Source: Macrotis lagotis (lineage: Eukaryota; Chordata; Mammalia; Peramelemorphia; Peramelidae). Taken from it: a DNA stretch of 64,000 nucleotides. Below, one piece after another: positions 25,701 through 40,700 of the stretch. Under the pieces are notes generated by a model that worked only from the letters and a program-made list of their open reading frames with translations, was not told the origin of the DNA and made no database searches. The stretch is taken from contig NC_133666.1 in the NCBI RefSeq assembly GCF_037893015.1, forward strand, positions 660,505,482-660,569,481, written 5' to 3'. The translations under genes were made by a program, and so were the position numbers. Position 1 is the first letter of the stretch; each line of letters begins with the position of its first letter.

Positions 25701-28700
25701 CTGAGAAAATAATGATAGAGGAGGCATTAGAGGTCAGTAATGAGGATGATGAGCTGGAATAAGGGGCTGAGGCGGAAGAGTAGGTTAGGAGATTTGGGGA
25801 GGTTGGGAAGTTGGCGTTTAAAGGAGCATGAATGTCGGAGCCCTTTAGGATGAGTCCAGGAGTTGCTGAAGAAGAAAATGAAAAACACTTGTGAGCCCTC
25901 ATGATGAACTCCTTGAGAAAGAAAGGAAAGTGATCCAAGCACTGGTACATAACAGCTGCTTAACATAACACCCTGGAAAAGGGTGGGAGAGCTTAATAGA
26001 GGGGGCTTCAAAGGAGGAGAGGATGGCCAGTGATGGTGGGGAGCAATTAAGGACACTCCTCTCACTCCATCTTTAAAACTGTGATCCTATCTTTCTAGTC
26101 TCAGTGCTTTGTTGCTCTCCTTCACTAGGCTTAAGGTCTTGCCATACTGACCTTGTTGTAGCCCAGAAATAACTCTCCAGCCCCTAGCTGGCTATCGCCC
26201 CCCAAGTCTGGGCTCCTAGAACACCCCCCTTCCTTTGATCATAGACTCATCTCCTGTGTGATATCCACACAGGAAGCCTGTCCTGCCCTGTCCTGCCCCC
26301 ACTCCTCCTCCTCCCCAGCTGACAATTCTTGGTTGAATTGATCAGATTGTTATCCCAAGTAGAATATAAATGAATGTTCGTTCCCTTGAAAGTCTTCTAG
26401 CTATAGAGAGGAACAAGAGTTTCAGTTTGGGCTGGACTGAATGACCTCTAAAATCTCTTTCAACTTTGAGATTCTCTGATTTTCTTGGAAGCAAAACAAT
26501 TTCAGTCAATTCATCATTAAATATTTATTACATTCCTACCATGTGTAGGCACCATGTTAAGTGCTGGGGATACAAAAGGAAGCAAAAAGATAGCCCTGCC
26601 CTCAAGGATTTTATAATCTAATGGAGGAGACAACAAGCAGGCAGATTTTTACAAAGCAAGCTATATACAGGGTAAATAGGAAATAATTACAGTGGGCAGG
26701 CACAAGAAGTAAGAAAGCTGGGAAAGACTTCCTGGAGAAGATGGGATTTTAGTCCAAACTTTAAGGAAGCCAGAGAAATTAGTAGATGGGGTTGAGGCGG
26801 GGAAAGCATTTCTACAATGGGAGATAGCTGGAGAAAGCACCCAGAGCTGAGAGATGGTACGTCCTCTTGTTGGAACATTTGGGGGTCAGTGTTACTGAAT
26901 GGAAGAGGACCTCCCAGGGAGAAAGGTATCAGAAGCCTGGAAAGGGAGGAGGGGGCTGGGCTGTGAAGGGCTTTGAGGATTTTGTATTTGTTCGTGGAGG
27001 TAATAAGGAACCCACTGGAGTTTATTGAGGAGAGGAGGAGGAGGAGGATATGATCAGAACTGAGCTTTTGGAAAATCACATTGATGGCTGAATGGAGACT
27101 GGATTAGAGTAGGGGGGAGACTGGAGGCAGGCATTGCCGATGCTGCCTTCATAGCCCCTCCTTTCTGGAGAGTGGGCTCCACTTCCCCATGAGATAACCC
27201 TCTGTTTACTTTGGAGATCAAAAGTCTACCAAATTAAATGATGAGAGGTTGAAGTCATCTCAAGTATGTGTCCAAACCTCAATCCCCGGGCTACATAAGC
27301 CCATACCTTATTACTTCATTTTATTATTATTATACACATTGATAATATGGGTTATTGTCATAAAAAATTAAATTGTTTGCAACTCTTCACAAGTTTTTTT
27401 TGGACAATGAGGTCCAGAAAAGCTGAAAGGTTGGATACCCATGTTCTGGAGAGTCAAGCTCCCTTATTTTTCAGATGAGGAAACAGGCCTTTATAGAAGT
27501 AATTTGCCTAAGGTTAAAACTACTTCAAAGTGTCTGAGTCCAGATTTGATCTCAGGGTTTCTTTACTCCCAGGCCAGTGTTCTATCCACTATACCTGCTT
27601 TTTCTCTCAACTATTTGCCAGTTGGTTACATTTTGGGGTTAATTGTCCTTTTTACTGAACTGAGCTAAGTATGTATCTTACCTTTTAAACCCTTTTTCCC
27701 CCCTTTCAGTGTAAGAGTAATGAAGATGGAGAAACAACTATTGTTGTTGAGAAGGACCACTTCATGGATGATTTCTTCCACCAAGTAAGATGCTTTAAAG
27801 GAACAGACAGCTAGTGAGCATATTTATATAGTTTTTTTGTAAATGTGCAGTTCTCAGATGAAAATGATAATAAACAGAGACTAGTATTTTAGCAAGTTGC
27901 CATTTGAATGAAAACTTCTATAAGCAGAAGTAGTGTTATATTAGTTACTATAGGGAGAAAACATGGATTTTACTGTTTTTACATCACTCAACCTATGGAG
28001 TGTTTGATCAGACATACAGTTTCCATCTTTTGATGGAAACCTTTAAGCAGATAACTTAGCTTCATCAAATAATGAGAGATGTGTCAACTTGATTTTCCAT
28101 TTTTCTGGAAATTTCATTTTTTTAAAAGTGCTTATTTTAATCATATTATAAAGACTAAATTAGACTTCTTTTTTGAAAGAATCACTCTATATTAGAATGT
28201 ATTGAATCATGATTGCTCCATTACTCTATTCATGGGTATAGGCATTCCAGATACATTATCAACACTAAAAGTACTGATTTTCCACAATACATGAATTTCC
28301 TGATATATGTGAATTTAATTACATAATAAATTCCTAATACCTTTTTCATTTCAAACATGAAGTTGCTACTTTTGCTTAATGAAAAGAACATTAAGGGATT
28401 TAAAGATTTCAAAATAAAGATGACTTAGTTTGAAATTAAAATGAACTAGCTAGCTTCCATAATTCACTGTTTTCTTTTACTGCTTTATTGGTGCATATTA
28501 GTAATCTAAATAGCAAGTAGCTATCTTCTTTGTAAGGTGTCATTAGTATGTTGGGCCTTGCTCTTGTTATCTGTAAATTTTTTAAGTGGTTGACCCCACT
28601 TGTCTCTTGAAATACATTTCTAAAAAGACAGACCTGAAATAGCATCAAGCTTTGCTGTCTTTCAGTGAGAAGATGAATTAATTGATTGAATGATTTTCAT

Positions 28701-31700
28701 TTGGAGTCATTTTGAAAATACATCTTTACTATCAGTGTGAAAGATTCAAAAATAAAAGCAGATTATCCCTAGATTATGAAATTGTTGTTAGTTTAATAGT
28801 AAATATCTTTAAGTGAATTCTTATTTTGATCTGACAGTGAACTAAATTGATTGCTCTTTTTATTTATTTTTTGATTTAATTCATTTATTTATTTTGAATT
28901 TTACAATTTTTTCCCTAATCTTGCTTCCCTCCCCCACCCCCCCACAGACAGTAGTCTGTTAGTCTTTACATTGTTTCCATGGTATGCATTGATTTAAGTT
29001 AAATATGATGAGAGAAATCATATCCTTAAGGAAAAAAATGAAGTAATAAGAGATAGCAAAATTACATAATAAGATAACGTGTTTTTTTTTTTTAAATTAA
29101 AGATAATAGCCTTTTTGGTCTTTGTTCAAACTCTACAATTCTTCCTCTGGATACGGATGGTATAATCCATTGCAGATACCTCCAAATTGTGCCTGATTGT
29201 TGCACTGATAGAATGAGCAGGTCCATTAAGGTTAATCATCACTCCCATGTTGCTGTTAGGGTGTAAAATGTTCTTCTGGTTCTGCTCATCTCACTCAGCA
29301 TCAGTTCATGCAAATCCTTCCAGGCTTCCCTGAATTCCTATCCCTCTTTATTTCTAATAGAACAATAGTGTTCCATGACATGCATATACCACAGTTTGCT
29401 AAACCATTCCCCAACTGAAGGACATTTACTCAGTTTCCAATTCTTTGCCACCACAAACAGAGCTGCTATGAATATTTTTGTACAAGTGATGTTTTTACCC
29501 TTTTTCATGATCTCTTCAGGCTATAGACCCAGTAGTGGAATTTCTGGATCAAAGGGTATGCACATTTTTGTTGCCTTTTGGGTATAATTCCAAATTGCTC
29601 TCCATAAAGGTTGGATGAGTTCACAGCTCCACCAACAATGCATTAGTGTCCCAGATTTCCCACTTCCCTTTCAACATTGATCATTGTCCTTTCTGGTCAT
29701 ATTGGCCAGTCTGAGAGGTGTGAAGTTGACCACTTTTTTTTTTAATCACCACTGAAATTAGAGGAGAAATTTGCTATGGTGGATGTCCATTCTATGAAAA
29801 TGTTATTTAGAATAGTGGAACACACTGCAGTAAAGAAAGTTGTGATTTGAAAGAAATCCATTTTTAGTGAATTTAATTTGTAATGGGAATGGCAAAGAAT
29901 CTATCAGTTGTGAATAACATGAATCTGGTTACAGATCTGGTTACACTACAAGCATTCTAAGGATGTTGCTATGGCATCCTTAGGCCTGTAGCTGGTTATT
30001 GCCCCATATGATAGTGACAGGGCAGAGTTAATAGAAAATTTTGTCTGTGCTTTCTCTGACACAAGCTTACAATTAATTTCTTTTTGAAAGGGTTGGATTG
30101 ATCATTTAAAAGTTAGATTGTTGGGGCAGCTAGGTGGCGCAGTGGATAGAGCACCGGCCTTGGAGTCAGGAGTACCTGGGTTCAAATCCGGTCTCAGACA
30201 CTTAATAATTACCTAGCTTTGTGGCCTTGGGCAAGCTACTTAACCCCATTTACCTCAAAGAAACCTAAAATTTAGATTGTTGAGAATGACAATGTCACTA
30301 TGAGCTTGAGGATGAAATCAAAACTCTCATTGTTTATGTCAAACCTTTGTTTTAAGATGACAATTTTTTTTTTTAGGTTTTTGCAAGGCAAATGGGGTTA
30401 AGTAGCTTGCCCAAGGCCACACAGCTAGGTAATTATTAAGTGTCTGAGGTAGGATTTGAACTCAGGTACTCCTCACTCCAGGGCCAGTGCTCTATCCACT
30501 GCACCAACCTAGCTGCCCTAAGATGATAAATTTTTGGAAAATATTTGTATTTAGTTTGCTTTTATATGAATAATAAAATTAGTATATACTATTAATAAAT
30601 AAAGGAGTTTAGAAATGCAGGGTTTGTGTATAAAATTAGAAATATTATCAAGATCTTAAGATTTCATCCATAGGAATGTTTCAGCTCCCAATAGATATTA
30701 AAGTCCTTTCCTGTTGACCTTGTAGTCTCTTCTTAGCCTTGGGTTCTGAGGAGTTCTTAGAACAGGCCATGGAGGAGAATGGCTGTCTCCTATCTAGAAA
30801 CCAAGGTGGCGAGGCACAGAAAGGGAAGCTCAGCACCCAAATGTTAACCACTTGGCAGTGTCTAAAAAAGTAGCAGTGACCCATGAGACAGACGCAAATT
30901 ACTCCTTGGTTTTACTTCCCCAGCAGTTACAGTGATGGAGAGGTAATATGGAATCATGGGAAGAGTATTTGATTTGGAATCCTGGGGCCTAGGGTTCTAA
31001 TCCTGCATTCATCTGAGTTGTCTTATTGTAGGCCCATCAAACCCCCCCCCCCCACTCCCACCAGGCCTCAGTTGTTTCTGATGTAAAATTTAGATGATTC
31101 TTATATCCCTATTGGCTCAGTCTTGAATGTTAAATCTATGGCTTTAGATACCTCACTTCATTTTTCTGGGACTCCAGTTTTCTAATACTTTAATCTTGTG
31201 ACCTTAAAAATAATGATCTTCCTGAGTCCCTATGACCTAAAAAAAGTCCCATCATCTAGATACCACGTTTCTGGTGACAGCCTTTCTGAATTTAACTGGA
31301 CTGATTTTCAGATGACAAGACCATCATTTAAAAAAGAATTTTTTTAATTATTTAAGGTAATGGAGTTAAGTGACATGCCCAAGGTCACACTAGATAATTA
31401 TTAAGTGTCTGAGATCAGGTTTTGGACTCAGGTCCTCCTGACTCCTGGGCCAGTGCTCTATCCCCTCTGCCACCAGCTGCCCCCCAAACCCTCATTTTTT
31501 ACTAGAAAAAGCATTTTACTTTGTTGGCCCTGGACTGAGCCTCCTAGATACTGATCTAACCTTCAAGAATCCTGGTTCCCAGTGACCCAGTTAAGGCATT
31601 GAAGGAGAACTTTAGTATAGGAAACTTGTTATCATAAATAAGCAAAGCTGCACATTTGAATCCATCACATGAGGTTTAGAAGTGAAGCTGATTTTCTTTT

Positions 31701-34700
31701 TAAACAGAGGAAGCTACTGAGCAAAAGCATTGACCAGAGCAAGCCGGTTTATGCTGCGGTGCCAGAGTAGAAATCATGCTGCATGAATATTAATGTGAAT
31801 AATGTCTTTAAGTGATTCCTATGAAATGGGTATTATTATTGATTTTCAAGACCTAAATCTTCGGGAGCAATAAAAGTTGATAGTGCTTTGTCAGCAATAC
31901 AATTATGATAGGGCAGTGGGGTGGTGCAGTGGATAGAGCCTTAGACACAGGAGGAGGGGAGTTTGCATCCAGTCTCAGACATTCGACACTAGCAGTGTGA
32001 CCTTGGGCAAGTTACTTAGCTTTGATTATCCAGGGCCATCTCCAATCATTTGGCCACTGGACCCAGATGGCTCTGGAGGGGAAAGCAAGACTGGTGGTTT
32101 AGCCAGCACCCCTTTATTTAAATTCAATTTAAATGCTTATCAGGATGTCACCTCATTGATATCATATTATGGTCTTCAAGGACAAAGGACAAAAACATTT
32201 CATTACAATTATAATTGACTCTCCTCAATACATTTGGCCCAAATGTGAGAACAGATAAATTATATTTGGAAACTTTGAGACTAATTTGGGCCTCTGGGGG
32301 AATGTTATTAAAACATGTAATTTTAATCCACTGATCAATACTGATAGTACTTAATATATTTGATTGAAATGATTAATTTCCTCATTGAAATATGAAGACT
32401 GAGAATATTATATATAGACAGGTAACTCTTGAGCTTGTATTCCAGAAAGGCCACTTTGTCCTCAGATTTTTTCCTTCGTGTGTGTGTGTGTGTGTGTGTG
32501 CCCAAGGTTACAAAGCTAGTAAGTATCAAGTGTCTGCGACGGAATTTGAACTCAGGTCCTCCTGACTGCAGGGCTGATGCTCTATGAACTGTGCCACCTA
32601 GCTGCCTGACTCTGGGCATGTCACTTCATGGCTTTTACCTCAGATTACCCCTCTTTAAAATGGAAATAATAGATACTTCTCTTCCACAGTGTCAGGTACA
32701 TAATAGGAGGTCTGTAAGAGTTAGCTATTATCATTAATTGATCCTTTATTTTAAATCATACTTGATCCCAAATTGTGTCACTGCTGTTGCCTTATCCAGA
32801 AGAGAAAAATGTATTGATATTTTCTTGTCCTTTTAAATCAAAGATTATCAAATAAAGAAAGTGACAAAATAGCTGCCATTTAGCCTTTTATTTCTTGGGT
32901 AACTTGAAATTTCATTTTCTGAAGTACTGAATGTAAAAATTCATAGTAAATTTTAAGTTACCAACATCTTTTTTCCAGGTTGAAGAGATTAGAAATAATA
33001 TATCCAAAATTGCACAGATTGTTGAAGAAGTAAAAAAAAATCACAGTATCATCCTTTCTGCACCAAATCCAGATGGAAGTAAGTAATTGTTTTACAACTG
33101 ATAGTCTTCTCAGAAAATATGTAGGACTATTTTTTTAAAATAATATTTTATTTTTCCTTCAATTTTATGTAAAGACAAATTTTAGCATTCATATATATAT
33201 TTTGGTTTTTGCAAGGCAATGGGGTTAAGTGATTTGCCCTAGGTCACACAGCTAGGTGTCTGAGGCTGGATTTGAACTCTGGTTCTTTTGACTTCAGGGC
33301 CAGTACTCTGTCTACCTAGCTGCTCCTCAACATTCATTTTGGTAGGATTTTTAATTTTCTCCCTCCCAATCTTCCCAAAATGGTAAGCAATTTGATATAG
33401 GTTATAAATGTATAGTCACGTAAATCATATTTCCATGTTAGTCATAATTGTGAAAGAGGAAACAAATTGAAAGAAAAAATCAGGAAAAATATAGTAAGTG
33501 AAAAAAATATGCTTCAGTCTACATTCAGTGTTTTCTTTATCGGGAAGTGGATAGCATTTTCCACCATGAGGTGTTTGTAATTGTCTTGGATTGTTATGTT
33601 TCTGAGAAGATCTAAATCATTCATATTGATCATAACACAGTGTTGCTGTTACAGTGTTCAATGCTTTCTGATTCTGCTCATTTCACTTTGTATCAGTTTG
33701 TGTAAGTACTGACTTTTAGAAATAATTTTTATTATTTGATTTTATTGGTATAGGGAAGTCCTAAGGAACCTCCCTCAATGCAGATGGGGAGCCTGCTTTG
33801 AAAGTGATAAGACAGAGATGTCTGTCACACAGGACAACAGGACATATGCTGAACCAGATAAAAATGCATTTGGGAGATAGTTTTTTTTTTTTTTTAGATT
33901 TTTCAAGGCAATGGGGTTAAGTGGCTTGCCCAAGGCCACACAGCTAGGTAATTATTAAGTGTCTGAGGTCGGATTTGAACCCAGGTACTCCTGACTCCAA
34001 GGCTGGTGCTCTATTCACTGTACCACCTAGCCACCCCCATTTGGGAGATAGTTAATGAAATAAATAAATATATAGTTTTCTAACTTCAGCAGTAAGAGAC
34101 AGGGAGAGGAGTTCCATTTAAATTAACTTCAGACAATTTAAACTACTTGGGAGTCTATCTGCCAAGACAAACTAGGGAATAAAGGGAATTTCAGAAACCT
34201 ATATGAACTGATGCAAAGTGAAGTAAGCAGGACCAGGAGAACAGTTTACTTAGTAAAAACCAAATGCATTTAAAAGACTTAGGAGCTTTGATCAACACAG
34301 TGTCCCAGTGTGATTCCAGAGAATTCATGACGAAATATGTGACCTTCCCTCTTCCATCTGGAGGTGATAGATTTAGAGGGTGGATGAACTCACTAATTTT
34401 TTGAAAAGAGTTCACAGGAGAATTTATTTTCCTTATCTGACTATTTTTTGTTACAAGGATTTTATTTTTCTTTCTTTTTTTGATGAGAATGGGGTAGGGA
34501 GGAGAGTAGGGGAGAAGATGGATTTTGGTTAATTAAAAAAATTAAAAAAGCAGTTAAGTGACAGCTTTAGTAGACTAGCAAGACTTGTGTGAAATATTTT
34601 CTTTCCCCTAGATGTTGGGGCTCTTCTCTCATTAAAAGGCTTGCTGTATCTTGGAGAAAGATGGACTCAGACAGATACTTATGGCAAAGGGTAGTTGACA

Positions 34701-37700
34701 TTCAGGTGTTCAGGGCTCTGGGTACCTTTTGTTCTTCACATAGTCCTCAGTGGCTCCCCTTCGATGTAGTTCTTCAAGTTCCTAATTTCTGCTCAGCTCC
34801 ACTATGAGGAATCCCTGGGGCTGCCTCTTCTTTCGGAAGACCATCTCTTCCTAGTATTTTCCTTGTGTGTCTCTCTCTGCTTTTGGCATGATATATCTTA
34901 TCTCCTTCCTTGTTCACTATATCTACCATAAATTTTTTCAAGTGCCCTTCATTCTAATCACTTAGAATTTTGGTGCTCCCGAGATCACAGTATTTCCATG
35001 GTTCATATTCATGTGGTATTTCTGGTGTTGTTGGTTTTGGCAGTAGAAAAAAGCATGGAATCATTCCAAGTTTTCCACGCTTTACCAAATATGATCCAGC
35101 CTATTGTCCTCATGGTTAATTTTTGGACTCTTTTGGGTTCAACTCATTGTCCATCTGAAAGGTTTGTCCAAGATATTTTAAAGGACAGACAGATGAGTTG
35201 ACATTCCAACTGCAATTCATAACATGGTAATATAAAATTGCCTTTTTTTCTGTGGGCAATACAGGGATGATTTTTTTTTTAACATTCATTTATAAAATTT
35301 TGAGTTATTTTGATTTCCAGATTCTCCCTAGCTCCATCATTGAGAAGGCAATCAATATGATACCCATTCTATCTGTGAAGTGATGCAAAAAAAAATTCCT
35401 TATTAAAGCTGATCTTTTTTGAATGACTATGGAAGGAATTACTTGTAGGAAGAAGGTCCAGTAGCATTGTAGGGTCTGATGAAGCCTGCCCAGTGTCATC
35501 TGCGGAACATTTGGATAACTTACTTTTATAGGAAATTTTTCCTTCATTTAAACATGGTATATGAGAGTTTACATTGGCAAACTAATGTGGAGAACTGTTC
35601 TCTATGCTTTGTGCCTCATTTGATATTGAATATTAGAACAAATTATTTCTCTAAATCCTCTAGTGAATTTTATATGATTATGACTTTAATCCATCCTCCA
35701 TTCAGTGACCAAAGCAATTTGTCCCCATTCAGTAAACTCCATTGACTTGCTATTGTTAGTTCTGGGAGCAAGTATACATCTTCTGTTAGCCTTTAAAGCC
35801 CTTCACAGCTTGCCTTTTTCCTACCTTTCAAGCCTTCTTATACTTAGTCCTCTGGGTGCACTCCATGACTGGCTGCATCAGCCTCTTGCCCTCTCTCACC
35901 TGCCATACTCTTACTCTCATCTCTGGGCCTTTTCTCCGATTCTCCCCAGTCTAGAATTCTCTCCCTCTCCTCACCTCTGTCTCCTGTCTTCCCTTTCTTC
36001 TTTCAAGATGAAATTCAAACTCTCCTTCCACAGGACGCCTTTCCTTTTCCCTTCTAGATGGCAGGCGCTGCCCCTCTGGAGTAATCTCCGATTAATCTCT
36101 TCCGTTGGCCTTGGTGCTCCTTGAGGGCAAAGTTGATGTTTGTCTTTCTTGACATCTCCAGTGCCCAGTACACACTTCACCCTGGCTTGGGGAGGGTCTC
36201 GGGCTTCTTGGTGTGGCTTGTTTCTTTTGATGACATACTAAGGCGAAGGTTTGGATGGTTTGCTGATCAGATCTGCCTACACCACTGATCTGAGAAAGAG
36301 AGTCCAATGCCTTGGATTCCAGCCTAAAGAACCAAAGAGAATATTGAGGAAAACTGGTACAATGAAATTTAATGTGAATAAATGTATTCCTACTTTGGTG
36401 TACCAAAAATAAACTTCACAAGTAGAAGAAGGAGGAGGCTTGACATCTGTTCACCCAAAAAGAACTGGGCCTGTTAGTGGACTGCAGGCTTGCTGTGAGT
36501 CAGCTCTGACTGGAGCGGCCAAAAAAAGCTCAGGTTCTCATGTGACCGTGTTCTGCTTCAAGATTCCTAGGACCTGGCCTGGGGGCATCAGCCCTGCCTG
36601 ATGACTCTGCTCTTTCAGAACCTCTGAGACTGAGGGAGAGCCGGATGGTATCCACGGGATGGCGGGCAGGGTTTTTAAAGGAGTTTGGTATCACATTAAA
36701 TGAGGACTGAGCAAAAAAAAGTGAGGTGTGTTTGGCTTGGAAAAGAAATGATCATGATTAGGAACATGGTGGCTGTTTACCAGTCTTTCCAGAGTTGTAA
36801 TATGGCACAGAGATTTTGGACTGCTACTGCTTGCCCCCATGTGGCCAAGCAAAGAGAAAGCACTAGAAGCTGCAAAGAGGCAAATTTAGATTTATTTTAA
36901 GGAAAACCAGTGGAAAAAGGTAGCCTACAGTGGCCTGGTCTGCCTTGGGTTGTATTGATTTCTTTCTCATTGGGAGTATAAAAGCAAAGGCTGCATGACC
37001 GTGTTTTCTAGATTAAGATTTTTTTGTTGTGGTTCCAGTGCACATTGAATTTGATGGTTCTTTGTACTTCTTGAGATTCTGTGATTCTATGACTCTTAAT
37101 CTCCATGTTTTAATGTGAGTGTAATTTGTTGAATTTCATTTCTGTTTAGATGTCTTTAAGAAATTTGAGATTTTATCAATATCTTTTGTTTTTATATTAT
37201 CTTCATTTCCCAAATATCTTTCCTCCACCCCTATCCAGCAAATCATCCCTTATAGCCAAAAGGTAGAGAAAAGAAAATAAATAATTTTTTACCAAAGTTA
37301 ACCAACACATTAATGATGGGAATAATGGAAATGTCCTATCCCTGTAGCCCCACACTTTTCATCTCTCCTTCAGGGACCAATTTGGTCATTATAATTAACA
37401 TAGTATTCTGGTTTGTTTTCATCTTGTTCTGCTTTTTTTTTTTTTTTTTTGTAAGGCAATGGGGTTAAGTGGCTTGCCCAAGGCCACACAGCTAGGCCAT
37501 TATTAAGTGTCTGAGGCCGGATTTGAACTCAGGTACTCCTGACTCCAGGGTCAGTGCTCTATCCACTATGCCATGTAGCCACCCCTGTTCTGCTTGTTTT
37601 AGTCACTATGTTTACTGTTTTTCTAGTTCCTTTTTCTTTACTGTACAGCAGTAATTAAAAGTCTTTTCGTGCTTAATTTTTTATACTCATCATTTTAATA

Positions 37701-40700
37701 TTTCATTATCTTTATATTCAATAATTTGTTTGGTCATTCATTAAGGCATGCATCAACCATTCATTCTAGATGTACAGGATCATTTTTTAAGGTAAATAAA
37801 AGTCACTTTTTCTTTTCATTATCATTATCCTCTTGACCTCTTTTGCCAAGTAATAGCAGAGAACCATCTTAAACATAAATTTGGAATTCCTAAAAGTTTT
37901 AAATAAAGTATTTATGTATAGTCTAAACAAAACTCTGATGTCATTGTTTAGATGATTTTTTTCATTTCTACAAAGTAATATCTGTCAGAATTTTACATAG
38001 AGCAGCTGATGGACAGATAGTTATCAAAATTAAAATTTTGAAAAAAAGGGAAAATTAAAAATTAAATGTAAGATTTTTTTTTTTGTTTTCTTTAAGGTGA
38101 AATTTTTCTTTTTAAATTCTAACTTTTTGGTGCAGCTAGGTGTTGCAGTGGATAAAGCACTGGTCCTGGAGTCAGGAGTACCTGGGTTCAAATCCGGCCT
38201 CAGACACTTAATAATTGCCTAGCTGTGTGGCCTTGGGCAAGCCACTTAACCCCATTTGCCTTGCAAAAACCTAAAAAAAAAAATTACCTAGCTGTGTGAC
38301 TACTGGCAAGTCACTTAACCTCATTGCCTAGTAAAAAAAAAAAATTCTAACGTTACAGAATTTCACTTTCGATATACCCATCATCAGAATTCTTAACTTT
38401 TATCTATCTCTCTTACTTTATGAATGTTATATCTCATTGGGGGATTCATTACTAAAAGAATCTATATTAGATATTTTTTTGTACTCTTCATTAACTTTGC
38501 ATCCATACAAGAAAGAAATCTATAGAATAGGTAGTCATCATCTGATTTTAACCAAAGTAGTTGCCAAGTCCCTCTAGGCAGATGGACAGGAAAGGCAGAA
38601 ACTAATGGAATGGTTTGCTAGCTAAAGAAAGACCAAAGACAGCAGATTTAGGATAATGCTGGTACCTAATAGGTTCTGAAATACTTGTGAAATAATAAGC
38701 ACAGGAATGGGTAGAGTGGGATTTACCTGCATCAAGAGGTAGGTGGCATGATGTGGTGTAAAGAATATGACACTTGTCACAGGACTTGGGCTTTTGAGTT
38801 TTGGTCCTTGGCTGACTTGGATGTTTTTGGACAAGCTCATTAATTTCTTTGTACCTCACCTGTAAAAGAGGAATGATAGACACACACGTTACCCCATAGA
38901 GGTATTGTGAGGAATGAATGAGTTAATATATGTAAAATTATATAAATATATATGTTAATGTCATAAAGTATTAACACCAGCTCAGATGTTAGGGAAGGGA
39001 AAATATCCTTGTACTAACTGGTTGATCCAGTGCTACAGAATGACCTTGTATGACAGCAAGGTGTAGTGATGATTGTCTTTATTAGGTGATTACATGGAAA
39101 TTGCCCAAGAAGGCTTGGAGCTCTGTTTTTGGAGTAGGTCTAACTTGGTTTATTACCATCTTCTCTTAAGTGGAGTGAATGCCAGTGTAGACTATGAAGC
39201 AACAACTGGCAGTGTTGGCTATCTTTTTTGTTTATTATTGATCTCTAAATTTTGTATCTCAAATTATACTTTATTTTTAAAGGGACAAAAGAAGAACTAG
39301 AAGATCTGAACAAAGAAATCAAGAAAACTGCTAATAACATTAGAGCCAAGTTAAAAGGTAAGTTTGAAAGTTTAATTGCTTTTTTGGGTAAATGTTTAAT
39401 GTTGACTTTTGGGGAAAGTCTTTGAGTTATCAGTTCTCTTCTGTATCTTTAAGATACTTGAATTGAATATTGTGAAGACCTGAATATGAAGAGCTAAATG
39501 TCATTACTTCTTATTCATTTCAGTCACTACCTCTTGTTCAATAGTATCATCACTGACTGATTTACTTTTGAATATTTGATTATGTACTAATCTTTTATAG
39601 TCTCATATTTTATTTTCTGATTCTTTTTACTTAATTTCTATTATTTCAATCTCAACATAATTAGTGATTATGTCTCCATATATATGTATACATACATGTA
39701 TGTTAATAGGCAATGACCATTTAAAATATTTTATTTTTTCCCAATTACATGTAAAAACAATCTTATTTTATTTTATTTTTAGTTTTTACAAGGCATTGGG
39801 GTTAAGTGACTTGCCCAAGGTCACGCAGCTAGGCAATTAGTAAGTGTCTGAGGTTGGATTTGAACTCAGGTACTCCTGACTCCAGAGCCAGTGCTCTATC
39901 CACTGCACCACCTAGTCACCCCTGTAAAAACAATTTTAAATGTTTTTAAAAATTTTTGAATTCCAAATTCTCTCCCTTCCTCTTTCCCCACTTGCCTTTC
40001 TGAAACAGCAAGCAGTTTGATACAGGTTATGCATGTGCAGTTATGCAAAATATATTTCCATATTAGTCATATTGTAAAAGACCCCAAGAAAAACAAAACA
40101 TTTTGAAAGGATGCTTTTGATCTGCATTCAGACTCCATCGTTCTTTCTCTGGAGATGGTGAGCCATTTTCTTCCATAAATCTTTCTGATTTGTCTTGAAT
40201 TGTGTTGCTGAGAACAGAGAAGTCATTCCCGTTTTATCATTTGTACAGCATCACTGTTTCTATATACAGGTGCTCCTGGTTCTGCTCTCTTCACTTTGCA
40301 TTGCTTCATATAAATTTTTCCAGGTTTTTCTGAGATTCTCATAGTGTTCATCACATTCATATGCTACAACTAGTCAGCTTTTCTATAATTGATGGGCATG
40401 CCTTCAGTTTACAATTCTTTGCTACCATTGAAAGAGCTGCTAACAATATTTTTAATATAAAGGTCCTTTTTTTTTCTTCTTTGATATCTTTGGGATACAG
40501 ACCTAGTATTGGTATGGCAGGGTCAAAGGATATGTATAATTTTCTTTGGGTGTAGTTCCCAGTTGTTCTCCACAGTGGTTGAATCAGTATACAACTCTGC
40601 CAGTAGTTCATTAGTATTTTAATTTTCTCATATCCCCTTAAACATTTGTCATATTAGCCCATCTGATAGGTGTTCTAATTCCATTTCTCTAATCAGTAAT

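Noticed and set aside
24601-26065. Several minus-strand frames of 100-146 codons
   Set aside because: They fall in reverse L2 copies and resemble L2 ORF remnants; not host genes.
30123-30271. Possible tRNA gene (A- and B-box-like blocks)
   Set aside because: The tRNA-like head belongs to a dispersed SINE with poly(A) and target duplications. No cloverleaf with a full anticodon arm is expected from such copies.
35705-36124. 139-codon plus-strand frame
   Set aside because: Matches the L2 ORF end in sequence order and sense; an L2 remnant.
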